DNA of 64,000 nucleotides from Diploscapter coronatus (lineage: Eukaryota; Nematoda; Chromadorea; Rhabditida; Rhabditidae). Positions within the stretch are counted from its first letter, which is position 1. Every line of letters begins with the position of its first letter. Positions 1 through 16,502 of this stretch are shown here, piece after piece. The DNA lies in contig OZ038423.1 in the NCBI GenBank assembly GCA_964036155.1, positions 17,375,249 to 17,439,248 on the forward strand, written 5' to 3'. The position numbers and the translations under genes are program-made. The notes below the pieces were generated by a model. The model saw only the letters and a program-made list of their open reading frames with translations, was not told the DNA's origin and ran no database searches.

Positions 1-3000
1 AACAAAAATAACATGCTCAGTGAAGCTGTTGATTTCGCTACTGAAAATGGGTAAGTTTTATCATTCAGAAAATTACGTAACTACTTCACAACTTAGAGAA
101 ATGATGAGTACTTTCGAGAAATGAGATAAAATTGCTCTTTCGAATGCATTTCAAGTTGTTCAAATTTTGCATGAATAAAATTTCAGTGCATTCGATTTTG
201 CGTTTGAAATGGCTCGATTGGGGGACAAAGACAAACTGCCAGAAGTGCACCGAAGGATCGCCATGCAGCTGGAGGAGGAGGGTCGACTCGAGGAAGCTGC
301 AGAGCACTTTGTTGAGGCAGGCAGAGCTGAGGAAGCTGTCGCCATATTCATTCATGACCAGCAGTGGGCACAGGCTGAGAAAGTCGCTAAGTATTGTGAT
401 CGTGGAATTAAGAGAGACGAAGAAATTCGTTGCAGAGAACATGCACCGAACACGCTTGTCGATGTCTACACTGCTGAAGCGAGACAAGCGATTGAAGAAG
501 GAGACCACAGTCGAGCAGAGAGCTTTTTGCTTAGGGCCAATAAACCTGACATCATTTTGAGGTTAGTTTTCTGAAGAGTCAATTCTTAAAACGCAAGTTT
601 TGGGTAAAAGAATGAAATCTATCAACAACGTTCACATTTTCAAATTTTCCGTAACTGCGAACAACATGGTTTTTTGTAAAAGCGTTGCGCTAGCAAAATA
701 GGGATAAGGACAGGAGTTCGATAGGTTAGGCTAGTTTTTTTCTAGAAATACTCTGCACATGCTACTCATCATTTTGAGACCAAACATAGTCTACCCCTAT
801 CTCTTGTATACAACCATAGATTTTACAAAGTGTACGGCTTTTACAAGAAGCCGAACAAATTCCATAATGTAACGTTGTAATTTAACACAACGTTGAAGTA
901 AAATTTTCACATCTGAATACTAACGAGGTAAAACAATGAGTTTCGATATTCGTTTTGTTACACTTCCGAAATCTTAGTCTTCTGGCGAGTTCGAAGTAAA
1001 ATTCCGAATTTCTTACTTCTCTGATAAAATAATTTGATCATTACATTATCCGAAGAAAAAGGCTACGATTTTCTAAATTCAGATACTTCAAAGAGAATAA
1101 CATGTGGCCCGAGGCGATTCGCATAGCGAAAGACTACTTGCCGAACGAGTTGGCTGCCTTGCAGGAGGAATTCGACAGAGAGCAACTGCACAGTGGGGCA
1201 AAGGGGGTCGAATCGTTCGTTGCTCAGGCAAAGCAGTGGGAGGCACAAGGCGAGTGGGAGCGTGCTGTCGGAGCCCTGCTGAAGGTCCGAAAATTTGCTT
1301 CAAATTAGAATAATTTTTGAATTCGCCTCAGATCAATACCGATACCACCAATAACAAACCGCTAATTGTGCAAAGTCTGAACAAGGCTGCAGATATCACC
1401 ACGAAGTTCTTAATGGGAAATCAGCAGGTTTATATTTATTGTTTTTTGAAGAATTTTCCTCTTTAGGTAGTCAGAGAAGTCCTAAGGAAACTAGAAGAAG
1501 CTGATCTTCACGAAAAAGCAGCCGAACTACTTTTGCTTCTGGGAAATACGAGAGAAGCTATCATGGAATTGTGCAAGGCCGAACAGTGGACCAAGGCTAA
1601 ACAGGCAAATAAATCGAATAACTTTTGAAGAAAATTCAGAATTTTTAGGTGGCTGAAGAATTTATGCCTGAGATGATCGAAAGTATCGAAGAAATGTACA
1701 AGAACAGTTTGAAGGTGAGCTATGAATAACTTATCATTTTATCTATCAATTTGGCCATAAAATGGTTTTTTACACTTAAGAACGACGATTCGATATTTCT
1801 TTAGTTTATTGAAAGACTCAATATCCCATAAGACATTGTTCTCTTTGATACCTAATATCTGACAGTTTTTAAAATTTCAGAAAGAAGGCCGCCTTGGAGA
1901 ATTGATCGATGTAGACGTTATATCCGCAATCGATTTGCTGATTGAAAGAGGTCAATGGGAAAGCGCATTGGAGACGGCTCGGCAACAGAAGGTAACATTG
2001 AACGTTTTGAAAATGAAGGAGGCAATTATATTTCAGCACGGACCTTTACTCGACAAATATGTTGCACAATATGCAGCCGAGCTGTTCAATCGAGGCGATA
2101 AAAGTCGTGTTTTGCGAATTTTCGAGAAGTATGGGGCATCTGCTAATCCTGCTAATTTCTCCATGTACAACACACTTCTAATTGACGTATATCCTCGAAG
2201 ATTACTTTTACATCGAAGAATTTATTTCAGTCAGTATCACAGTCATCTTCTGGTTCAGATTACAGCAATTTCTCTGCTATTCGAAATCTATTCCTCGATG
2301 TCTATGAGGCTCTGAAAAGGGAATCTTCTCCCCATGAAAAGGTACTTTATCGCTTTTTCAAAGAAGAAGACTTCAATTTCAGAAATTCGCTCATAGCTTA
2401 TTCGGTCTTCATCTAATGTCGATTCGATCTTCTCTTGCTGTAAGATCTCCTTTCAAAATATTCGTTCATTCATTCAAAAATCCCCGTTTCAGTCATTCGA
2501 CTCTTCCGAATGCCAACGTCTCTCACTCCTCCAGTCCCTTTCCCTTCTCCGATACAGCGATATCCTTCCTGCAGACAGAGTTTTCTGTGAAGCTGGATTA
2601 GCAGCTAGAGTAATTCCAATTTTTGGTACTTCTACAAAAACATTAATTTCAGAAAACGCCAGGCTATGAAAATCTTGCCTTCCTTCTTCTCAATCATTAC
2701 CTTGATATCGTGGATGCTATTGAACAAGGTAAACATTTTTATTTTAGAAATCTGGCGAAAATTCGAAATTTTAAGGCGACCCAAATCTAGTGGATTATTC
2801 AGCGTTCGAAGGCACTGACATTCCAAAAGAAATCACTCTTCCTGAGAAACCTTGGCTGGAGGTAAGAATATGAGTTGGGCAGGCAATTATTCACATTTTA
2901 TATGCTTTCATTAAAGTCGAAGCAATTGAGACGAAATGCAACGTAATTTCGGATATGTAAATTGGATTGCTTGATCTTGAAATTTGCGCAGAATAAGCTG

Positions 3001-3537
3001 ATAACAATATGCTAATTTCTGTGTGTAAAGGTTGCATCATTTACTATTATTATTATTATTATGTCTGTTATTTTTGATTGAAATTAGATGAGTTTGAACT
3101 ACTGGATATACTTCAATTCATTTTCACTCAGAGCTCGGAACATGAAGAGTTGAGAGAATGGGTTTTGGCAGTGTCTGTGGACGAAAATGTGAAGAAAGAG
3201 TTGAAGAGGGACAAGAGGGGAGCTTTCGAAGCTTCGCTTATCGATCAAGATCGAGTCCCCTATCAACCTTGCATCATCACAGGTATGGTGGTTTAGATCT
3301 TCACCCAAAAGATTTACCGATTTTTAAAGGCTACCCAATTCTTGGTTCACTCGTTCAAATTGGCCATTTGAGCGCAGAAAAGGATCACTTGAACACTTTT
3401 CTTATTCTCATCAAGGTATGAGTATCAGTTAGTTTCCTAGAAATTATTGAATTTAGGCAAACCCAACGGACGATTTAATGGACGTGCAAAATTTCGTGAG
3501 TAAATGGGCTCACAGTTCTTTGACTATGGCTATGTAA
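1..3537 (+). CDS. osm-1: OSM-1 / IFT172 intraflagellar transport protein, 3' part (5' end outside window)
   Basis: IFT172 is the largest IFT-B subunit. It links the IFT train to kinesin and the ciliary tip and is needed for cilia of sensory neurons. Exons read in one continuous frame: 1-50, 187-561, 1083-1284, 1332-1427, 1467-1604, 1649-1714, 1881-1991, 2037-2186, 2231-2341, 2383-2439, 2493-2609, 2653-2728, 2776-2861, 3132-3282, 3330-3415, 3457-3537 (TAA). The protein is a chain of TPR-like helical repeats (for example RLEEAAEHFVEAGRAEEAVA, then EADLHEKAAELLLLLGNTRE). The C-terminal segment with REWVLAVSVD and CIITGYPILG matches the IFT172 tail. The N-terminal WD40 half lies before base 1. 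The intron after 1604 has a GC donor (CAG|GCAAAT). A polyA signal AATAAA follows at 3576. Family assignment is firm; the exact start of the 3132 exon is inferred from frame. Confidence 0.93.
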
Positions 3538-4045
3538 AAACCAAAATTTAATTATTTGTTTATTTATTATTATGCAATAAATGATGATAATGAATGCCTA
3601 TTATGCAAATTGTAAATAATCACAGTAGCGTGTGTGGAGCATGGCAGCGATTGCACAAATGCATTATGCAGGGAATGCTAGGGATTGCACAACATTGTTT
3701 GGGACTATGATTCCTTTGGAATGAAACATGAGATTCTTAGTCTGCTCAACGATTTCAGATAAATGTCGAGATATAACGATGAGCGAAATTTCGACTTTTA
3801 AGCAGGATCGTTATACGAATTTAATTCAGTTTCGAATGTTCCATTATCAAAATTTCGCTCGGTAATATGGTGACGAGACGAAAAATCATAAGAAAACAAC
3901 CATAAATTGAGATCCAATAATTAGGGACTAATGCAATAATTTCTCAAATGATAACTTCACCAAATATTCTGATGACCAAAATCTCGAGTATTTTTCCGAC
4001 CTGTCGGAGAATTTACACTTACATCGGGGCGAATATGAAGTCGGG
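3538..4045. other. Convergent spacer between osm-1 and mec-17 3' ends
   Basis: About 500 AT-rich bases between two genes that converge. It holds the osm-1 polyA signal AATAAA (3576-3581). I see no coding exon; the tail of the mec-17 transcript probably ends here. Confidence 0.6.
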
Positions 4046-5652
4046 CTAAAATTGCATATTTGAAGGCCATTGTTGGCGAGTACAAATCGAACCTGTTCCA
4101 TGAATGATTCCACTGGCGGAGTCCTTCGGCTGAGCGGGTGAAGGAATAAAATCATCACTGCTCATTTTCGCGCTCCTTGCTCCTCGACGCTTTTCTTCCT
4201 TTAATTCATTCGAAACTAACGCCGTCTTGTCCTTGAAGAACGAAGGAAACACGACAAAATTAGTGCTTTGCCAGATTGGTTTGGATAGGGAATAGTATTT
4301 CTCGAGGAATTGCAGAAAGGCATCGGAAGGTTTGTCGATTGCAATGTCGTGTGCAGAGATACATTCCGACTGAAAAATTCTATTCAATGGTTAAAAAGTG
4401 TCAGGATGCAAAATTAGTATTCGAATTACGCGTTAAAATTTTCGGACGCTTTCCTCCGACCCAAATGGTCGGATTTCTAACTGATAATCATAGAGAAATT
4501 TGGTGTCTGTGTGATCAGCGTGATTACCTGGAGCAGAATTCTCTAGATCTCCGAAAATGGTCCAGTTTTCGAGATAATGCGATCCCAATATCCAGAGTTT
4601 GCGATTTTTTAGGATTTCAGGGAAAAGCGCTCAGCTACAAAGTTTGGGGGGAAAATCCATAGAATATCTTACAAAAGCCATGATTATCAATTTCGAAAAC
4701 TCATTTGGCATCTACCAATAGTGTGCCAATTTTGGGCAATGTAGATATTTTCCATTTGAATCCTATGATTTAGATGAATTGATAATGTTTACGAAATTTA
4801 GTTAGTCATTGTTATCCGATATCGCGTAAAAATCTTGGAATTCTGGGAAGCTTGGCTTTATGCAAGTTGAGTTGCAAAGAATATCGAAATATTGCATTTG
4901 TCAAAACTTATGCGCTGAATCAGCATTAGTCTTGAAAAAATGTTTACCTGTAGCATGAATTCATACAATTCGTGCCCTTTTCCTCTCCTCTGCAGCGGCT
5001 CATTCACATAGAAGTCTAGAATACACAATGGTTTTTCTTCAAATGGCTGTTCCTGTGCATCTCGTAAATACAGCTTCTTTCGGCCAACCTTCAGGATTCC
5101 TATCAATTGGCTCATGTTTCTGAACTTTCAACATTCGCTCATTTAGCTATTTCATTACGTCCTACTCTTTATCTTGCGACTTCTTCCACATGACGTAGAT
5201 GATCTGCTCTTCTTCATGATCCAGCATCTTCTGATATGAAGTTATTACTCGTTTCAAGCCCTGGGCCTGAAGGGAGTCGATTAGAAATGCATGAAGAGTG
5301 GCAATTGGCAGACAGATGAAAGGGAAGATAAAGAAAGGGAATGGATAAGGAGACTGACATTGAGGAAGAAGGAAGTTGTGATGAAAATGCCTGACCTTCG
5401 TCGACAATTCACCCATTTTGTCGATCGCTTTTTCCACGGCCCAGTATTTTCGAGGGTTGAATCGAAGCAGCTGACTCCTGTCCAGACGCTGGATTGGGTC
5501 TGAAATAAATATTCCTCAGAAGTTAAAAATGTTTAACTTCTCCTGGAAATAAATGGCGATAAAGATCTACATATTTTCTTTATGAAGAAATCCCAATTTT
5601 GAAAACATTTACCTGTAAATATTGCAGAAAAGTCGTATTGGACGTCGACCAT
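4046..5652 (-). CDS. mec-17: Alpha-tubulin N-acetyltransferase MEC-17/ATAT1
   Basis: Acetylates Lys40 of alpha-tubulin on the luminal face of microtubules; in worms it acts in touch receptor neurons. Five exons on the minus strand: 5652-5613, 5499-5396, 5266-5166, 5119-4948, 4369-4046, total 246 residues, frame closed at every junction. The protein starts MVDVQYDFSAIF like the family and continues with a helical segment (AIDKMGELSTK). It then carries the acetyl-CoA core VGRKKLYLRDAQ...PLCILDFYV...QRRGKGHELYEFMLQ and AIDKPSD. The Cys in PLCILDFY and Asp in AIDKPSD correspond to the two catalytic residues known from human ATAT1; the Q/RRGKG loop is the acetyl-CoA pyrophosphate loop. The low-complexity tail ends at TAG 4048-4046; a further spliced exon there cannot be excluded. 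Confidence 0.95.
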
Positions 5653-6235
5653 AATTATGTTTGCTGAAAAAATGATTTTCGTTGCAAACAAAAAATGAAA
5701 AAGTAAAGCGAAAGTGTGAGGATTTGCAATGAAACAATAGCGCAGTTGGCCTCTCATTTCACCATGGAAGGGAGAGGAAAGAGGAAAGAAGGAGGAAGGA
5801 CTGGTGACACATTCGGCTCTGTCTGTTCTCTTTCTTTCTTCCTTCTCTGACTTGCTTCCTTTCTAGTCTCTACTCTCTCACTCTAGTTATTGATTGTCTT
5901 ACATCTTTAGCTGCCCGCATCATTTACTCTTCTTTCATCCAACCATTTATTTCAATTCCAAATCGACTATAAAACAACAATGGGAACGAGCCATTTGACA
6001 TAGAGCTTTGAATGACTGCAACCCGTTTCGAAATTAGTCGACTCCCCGTTCTTTGAGGAACAATCGACTAATTGCTAATATAACAATTTACCTTTAATCA
6101 AGGTGTCTACTTGACTCGAAACTAGATTTCCTAGATTTGAAAGTGCACAATAAAATCGTTAACGACTGAGTAAAGAATGAATTCTAAGGCTAAAAATAAG
6201 CGATAAAGTGAGCTTTTGTGCTTAAATTTGATAAT
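5653..6235. other. Spacer between PTGES2 3' end and mec-17 start
   Basis: About 580 bases upstream of mec-17 on the minus strand, with a pyrimidine-rich block around 5800-5890. It should hold the mec-17 promoter and PTGES2 3' UTR. I see no further exon. Confidence 0.5.
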
Positions 6236-9455
<3,220 letters not shown>

Positions 9456-10929
9456 CTTTGCCTGAAGATATGCGATAATGCAAATATCACAGAAAAAAAC
9501 AAATAATAAACTATCGGTATGCTAACCGATTTTGTCTAAAGTTGTACAATCCATTTTCTCAAGTTAATTTATTCATCGTAAAATATCTGATGGATCTAAA
9601 TTTTAAATTCAACAACGGTGTACATTATCTCGCTCTATACAATACAATAACAAAAAGTAAAACAAAAGAGACGAATTAGCCAATTTAATACATCTTTTCA
9701 GAAGAAAATAACAACCAAGAAATCATCTTATTTGGCAAAAATAAAAGAAATAAACGAACAAACAAATGAACGAATGAGCGGGGGAGTTTCAAGGCTTTTT
9801 CAGGAAAACGGGAAAGCGCCTTATATGAATTTGAACAAAACAAATTGAAAAAGGGGTATGGGAAAAATAATTCCTGTATATTTGTATAATTGACAGAAGT
9901 CAAGTCGAGCGAAGCAAAACTCAGGAGAAATTGAAAATAATTGTAAAGAAAAGGCGAATGTGATCAATTGTTGATAACGATGACAAGAGCCGAGAGTAGA
10001 AAAGATATTATTCGAAATACGACGAATTACGAATTAACGAATTAATACAATATAGTATGTATAGTGTTCTAGCTAAGCCGCTCATAGAAATACATCGCTT
10101 TAAGTGGCGCTCTTTGTAAGAATCGGACATACATGTGCCAAGCTACTCAGATTTTTGTTTGATTCTCTTACAAAGAATGCCTCTCAAGCGATTCGAAATA
10201 CGACACGAGAATATGGAAAACCAGATATTATACCATAAGATGAAGATAGGTTGGGACGGCTTCCTAATATGGAATATTAAACAAACTGCAACTAACTTTC
10301 CAAGAAGAAAAGTAAGAAAAAAATAAAAACATTGCAATTTTCAATTTTCCATTCAGAAAATTGTCTGATAGGTGCTCTACCGAATTTAAAACACGATAAG
10401 TTTTTCTCATGAAAGTGATTTTTCGTAATTTTTGCTTTAAATTCGATGAAACAGATGATGAAGAGTCGTTGAAACGACCACATAATGTAAAGAAAAGGAT
10501 AGATCACGGTAAACTACGATTTCAATTATTCTTTGAAAAATACTTACCGTAATCCAACAGGCTTACCAGGATAGATTTCTGGCACGAAAATAGGAACAAA
10601 GAAAAAGGTATCAGTTATTTACCCTGGCTTTCCCAAACATGTTTACTTTTTCGAGTTTCTCTGCACCCTCTTTTTAAGATTCTCTCGCTTATCGCCCAGA
10701 AAATGCAAAAATAGAATTCGCCATCCGCTACACCACACTGCTATGAGGCGAGACTCGCATTAGAAATGGAGAGATTTTGAGAGGCTCGAAAAATTAAATG
10801 TTTCTTGGAAGGTTTATATAGAAGAAGAAAAGAAAATGGGTACAAGAACAGCAGCAAAATGAGAAGTGGCTGGATTCCTGGAATTCAGTTATTCAGCCAT
10901 TCCAGCAGTGGTTCAGTCAGTCAGAGGAT
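9456..10929. other. Spacer upstream of PTGES2 / downstream of puf-9
   Basis: About 1.5 kb, AT-rich, with only short ORFs that lack splice context or recognisable protein. It should include the puf-9 3' UTR and the PTGES2 promoter. Confidence 0.5.
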
Positions 10930-13900
10930 TCAAGCGAGTCGTTGTGTCTGTTGGTAGGGAATGTCGATGAGTGGAGTCGGCTGCATCAGAGGCGAAGAAG
11001 TGCCTCCGCCACCGCCGTTCTTTTGGAAATACTTCTCCAGTTTGTCTGAAAAAGCGATAACTTATTTCTAGAGAATAGGAATAAATATAATATCTACTCA
11101 ATTGATCGTTATTCATTGTTACTTTTGAAATTTGTTTGCCAAGAAGCTGTAACTGAACTTATCGTCTAATCGAATATTTTCATTCAACTGCAAGTACTTT
11201 CTCAAAGATTCGAATCGAGTACATAATCCTTCCAGAAGTGAGTACCTTCCTCTCAAAATGGGAACAAGTATAGAAATACTCACTGCAGATGTGTTTTCCA
11301 TAGGAGTACTTCCTGAGAGCAGGGATGTGTGGCTTTATGGCCAGACACATTCTGCGCCGGTGGTGCGCATCTGCCACGTCCAGCATCTTCTGCACGACGT
11401 AATTCGCGAACTGGTCCTTCATCATCATCAGCAGGGGAGGGTTCGGACTACAAAATATAACATCTCATGATTCTTTTTTAAAGAATCGAAAAAATTGGAG
11501 ATCCCGAGTATTAAAAAATTGACTGATTATTTCTTTTTTCAGCAATATTTTATAACTCTAACTTATAGAAAAGTATGTATATTGTTAACTTAATTGTTGA
11601 TAAGCATGACTCCACAATTCGTAATGAAATCTATGGACTTATGAATGAATACTGGTTTTCAGTTAGCTTATTGAATTTAGGCATAAACGAATGAATCTTA
11701 CTTGTTGGGCTCTCCGCACACCTCAGCGATGAGTACGTTCTTGTGATCATTGCTGGCAGACGTGAGGCACTTCTCGATGACGTTCGAGGCGAATTTGTGC
11801 TGCGCGAACGTGAGCACTTCTCCCTTCAGCTCCTTGATGATCCTCCCTCTGTCCTCGTCAGTGCCGTGCTCTGGAATACATCGAGTTCGATAAAAACACA
11901 AACAACAAGAAAAAGTGTCTCGAATCTCACCGATTATGTGCTGAATGACATAGTTTCCGTACTGATCGACGACGAGTTTCTTGAGGTTGACGAAGAGGGC
12001 CTCGAGGACGGGCTGCTTCTGCTCGGGGGAGCAGTGCTCCAGCACTCGTTGAATCACTCGACAACCATAGGGATGCGTCGACAGCTGGAAGATCTGAAAA
12101 TTCTATGGGAATTTACGAATCAACTGGGAAAGACGTGCTTACCGTGTCGGAACCACCCTCCGTGAAGGCGTCGATGATGAACTGCAGTCGCTCAGGCTTC
12201 ACCTTCTCGATCACTTTCTGCACAACGTGGTTCCCGTTCTGATCCTTCACGCACTTCAGCACCTGAAATGAATGCCCCATTAAGTAAAGATATTAGAAAA
12301 CAGTATTCGTTATTGACAAGAGAAATATTTTCTATCGAAGCCTTGAGACTTCTGCTTGTTATCTTGGAAAAAACAAGTGATGAAAGACTAGAACACTTAA
12401 GTTCGAAGAAATATTGGGTTGTTGACTAGTTTGATGCAGATCTTATTATGCAAAATTTCAATAGTCTTCTCTTACTAAGCTAAATAAAAACAAGTGATAT
12501 GCGTTAGATTATGCAGATCAATAATAATAATAATAAATTTTGTGTGAAGGCTTGTATCCTCAATATTGGAAAATTGAGGTTACAGGTACTTCGAAAATGA
12601 TGAAGCTCTGCACGAAATATGCGACAACCTCGTAATGTTCACATTATGAGATATGCTGCTAAAAAAGTCTGAATGATTGGCAATCTCCGAGTTTCGATAA
12701 AATTTGCAAAATATAAGAAAAAATAATGAGACTCACATGGCCTTTCATTTCATTGAGCAATTCGAGCTGCGAGTCCTCGTCGATTGATTCGAGAGCCTTC
12801 TGAATTACCCTGCAGCCATACATCTGCAGTGCCAGAGTCATCACATTGCCCCTGATTGCCTCGGTCAGCGCTGCTTTCTCCTCTGTAGAACCGTGCTCGA
12901 AAAACTTCTAGAAGAAAAGAGATAAAACACGAAAAGAAGATGAAAGAAACCTGAATGACATAATTGCCAAAAACGTCAGTCATGAGGCTCTGTGCGTTTG
13001 GCAGAATCTCGTCGAAGATGATCTTCTTGTCTTTTTCAGAGGCACGCTCCAGATTCTGTTGGATGAATCTGAACAAGAACTTATTTTGCAATGAAGGTGG
13101 TGATTTATCGTTTATTTCAATTATTCTGCTGAACAAATAACTTACCTTGATCCATGCTGATCCTGGGCGAATTCAACGACATGATTCACCAAATCGGAGA
13201 GCTCCAATTCAGGCGCCCGATTGTTGCGGAAGTCTTCCAGAAGAGAACTCCGATTCGCTGGTCTGAAAGTATGAAAGTATTCATCCGTCTTTGATCATTT
13301 TAAAATATATATTTTTGATGGCTCCTAGAAAAAGACACCGGCTTTTTTCTTTTCCTATCTTGCCTCCCCATACTATTTCTTAGAAAGACAGGTGTCTTTT
13401 TCTAGGAGCCATTTTTGATAAATAACTTAAAATAAGAAGGGAAAGTTTCAAGTAACTTTTATTATTCAGACTATCAAGAATTCTGTGAACCTGCCATTGA
13501 TAAGACTTTGCTCATGGTCAGATCTAGGGAGGACAATTGTCACATCTCATGAGACTTATCACACATAATATTTTCTTCACAATTTTTATCCCTAGCTAAG
13601 TTTTCAAAGATTTTCGTTCGACGTAACAGGATCACAACTGTGATTTTGCTAGGGCGACCCAACCCACGTATTTTTTTCCGTTTAACGAAAATACCTACTA
13701 GGTCTGCTTATGATACGATTTATATTTTTCCAACAAATTAAAAAAACTGAAACAACCACCTACCTCTCCTCAACAGGTCGTTTCTTTCCGGGATAAGGAG
13801 AGCTGGCAAATGGGAAGTTGATGGGAGGCTGCTGACTGGGTTGAATGGGATGGGGCTGAGGGGCTGTAGGGTAGAAGGGGAAGCGAGGCAGCTGCGAGTG

Positions 13901-16502
13901 CTGCAGCATGGCCGGATTCATGTTCGAGGTGGGCATGTTTGCAAGGCCCATTGCATTTCCTGAGAGAATCGAGTGAGTAAATGAGAACAATGAACTAAGG
14001 AACTGACCTCCGTAAACATTGGGGCTGCTGGAGAGTGAAGTATTTGGGGGAGTGGAGGGAGGGCCGCCCTGGTACATGTACATCATCTGCGGAGGGAACG
14101 CGAAGTTCGTCACTGCAAAAATTTGATGCTCTTGAAATGAGAAATAAAATATTGTTCTCCAGATCGGTGCTGCCTAGCCACTTTGCGCCTATAGCCTGCG
14201 AGACGCACGCATTGGGGGACTAGGGAAAAATAGGGGAAAGCCGAGTCATATAGTTAAGGCTCGCTGTCAAGGCACGCAGAGCGGCTTGGCAACATCGATT
14301 TGCGAGACAATCGAGTATTGTGCTGCATAATTTTATGATGTTTGACTAGACTGAAAGATACATTTCATGAACCACTGCAGTAGCAATAAAAATACGGCTG
14401 TGTGTAATTTTGTCCCAAAGTTTTGAAGTGGACATTTTTGTTACAAAAGTGAGGATTTTTTCTCCTAAGCGCTACTTATCTTTTCTCTCGCTCTGGGACA
14501 AAAGTATTTGCAGTCTAAAACTGCTAGTTTTGGACAAACGATGACAAGTATTCAAGGAGTAACTAAAAATCATGAACGCCTACCATTAGCCATTTGTGGG
14601 TCGATCTGCTGCTGCTGAGGAAATTGATTAGCAGAAGTGGGAGGCTGGCCTGCGATGGACAAGGCGCCCATCTGGTTGCTGATGTTCATGATGTTCCCCA
14701 TAACGTAGGGGGGCGAGGTCGAGAACACCGGGGCTGGAACTCCAACTGGGGCTCGTTGCAGGGCTAGAAGGGAATTAATGAATATGGGAAAATGAGGGTC
14801 ATAAAATCAGACATATCACTCATCAACACAAAGCCCAGATATCGTTCTGATCAAACGAAGTGGCAGATCGTGTTTCAAAAATAAAAAGAAGAGGCAAGAG
14901 ACACAGAATAAATTGCGTACCGCTTTTTTTTTTATTATCCCACGCTAATTCTCATTTTTCTGCGTTCTAGTCTCTCTATTTTGTGAGGATGAAAGCTGGT
15001 TGGTAATTACAAGAAATCTATCCTTTTTCCAATGAACAAAGCCTTCAGTTTGAAAAATTCAACCTTGAGGAGCAGTCATTCCTGCAGGGACTATTGTGTG
15101 AGAGGGATAGACAGCGCCCCACGATCCGCATCCGTAGTTGGGAAGAGCTGTGGGGGTGGAGCCGAGAGGGTTGTTCCCCACCACCTGGCCGCCTCGTTGC
15201 ACGAATTTCGTGAACTGAATATGGAACATGGGATGAAAATAAGTAGAAGAAAACATGCTTACATGAAATTCAGGAGTATTCTGCGCGATGGCCTCTCCGT
15301 GCTGATAGCTGGAATTGGGGATGGGGATTCCACTCGCGATGAAGGACTGCGAGGTGGGGACTTCGACCTTCTTGTCCTCGCTCTCCAAGCGGGATGGCAC
15401 TTTGACTGAGGCTGGCGACCCATTCAGCACACCGTCAATCATCATCTGAAAGATAATGTCAATTGAAATCAATGGAAAAGTTTGTTCAAAACATTCATAG
15501 CAATCTTCGAGCATATGACAAAAAAGCTTATTGCAAACGTAGGGCCCCAAGTAGATACGCCAAACCTCGGCTTGTGATCGAGTTTTTGCCCAGAAATGTT
15601 ATAGGGGATGTGAATAGCATTTTCGTGAAGAAAAACATAAAATTTCTTAAATGTTCTAGCCGAAAAAATCGTACAAATTCATTGCCCAATATAAATACAT
15701 TTTGGTAAGCTTCAAACTGCATGAACGCAAAAATTATGAGCTGATTTTTAGCACAGAACCACTTCAGAAGGTTTGTCGTCGATCTAGACTAGGCTTTTGA
15801 TGACATTTGAACTTTGAAGGGTACTTTTTCCCATTTTTGGGTTTCCTTAACTACCACCTTTTGTTAGATGTCGCACATTTGCAGAGAGACGGAGCTTGCG
15901 CCTTCTACCCTATTCCTTCTCTTGTACAAACGACAAACTTGTGATAAGTGAGTCTTTTACAAGAAGCCGATAAAGTCACGTGAAACATAATTTTTCGATT
16001 TTGGACTAGAAATTTCAGGCAACTAAAGTACCTGTACTAACTGTCCTCCTCCAGCAGTCCCCATAGACATGGAGTCGGATCGAGGAGACATGGCCATGCC
16101 TGCTGCATTCCCGTTCATCGCTATCGGCTTCGACACCGCGTGATCTGCAAAAAGGAGTAAATTCATGGAGAAGAATTCAAATGTGCAGCTTCTTGGAACT
16201 GACATTTTATTGTCATTAGCGCCCGACTTTCAGAAGTAATGAGAAATTATAGGAGTCGGCAAGATATTTTTCTATAACAAAATGATAAATGTTGGGGTAT
16301 GCAAAGAATTGAGTTTAGGCTTGGCATAGATTTGATTGACACTGTTCATCAGCGTCAAACGTAAAAATTAATCAGACCTGAACCTGACAGAAATGAATTA
16401 AAAAGTACCTGATCGAATGAACCCATTGTTGGTGTTCCAGACTGTGGAGGGAGATGGCTGGTAGTTGGGATTGGGGTTGTGCTGCCACTGCTGGTCTGAC
16501 AT
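10930..16502 (-). CDS. puf-9: Pumilio-family RNA-binding protein, PUF-9/PUM1/2 class
   Basis: Binds UGUA-type motifs in 3' UTRs and represses translation or promotes decay. Fifteen exons: 16502-16409, 16144-16032, 15445-15263, 15214-15064, 14763-14584, 14112-14008, 13959-13764, 13262-13146, 13068-12951, 12907-12737, 12262-12143, 12093-11931, 11870-11702, 11447-11284, 11045-10930; 719 residues, all phases match. The N-terminal half is Gln/Pro/Asn/Ser-rich and disordered. The C-terminal half is a complete PUM-HD with eight repeats. Base-reading residues in order are SR-Q (HGSRFIQ), NY-Q, CR-Q, NH-Q, CR-Q, NY-Q, SN-E (FASNVIE), NY-Q, identical to the human PUM code for UGUANAUA. The domain closes with [17 protein letters not shown]. 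The start [13 protein letters not shown] is the first ATG of the first exon. A perfect 22-bp inverted repeat lies in the 13263-13763 intron. Confidence 0.95.
13318..13412. repeat. Short palindromic element in a puf-9 intron
   Basis: A 22-bp perfect inverted repeat (left arm begins ATGGCTCCTAGAAAAAGACA at 13318, right arm ends at 13412) separated by about 51 bases. The form is that of a hairpin or MITE. Confidence 0.8.

Noticed and set aside
86..560. Overlapping ORFs on both strands around the second osm-1 exon
   Set aside because: They are other-frame shadows of the IFT172 exon 187-561.
3040..3065. (TTA)n run and similar short runs at 12522 and 34440
   Set aside because: Ordinary microsatellites in AT-rich introns or spacers.
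11743..12165. 140-residue plus-strand ORF
   Set aside because: Antisense shadow of Pumilio repeat exons, which fully explain the sequence.
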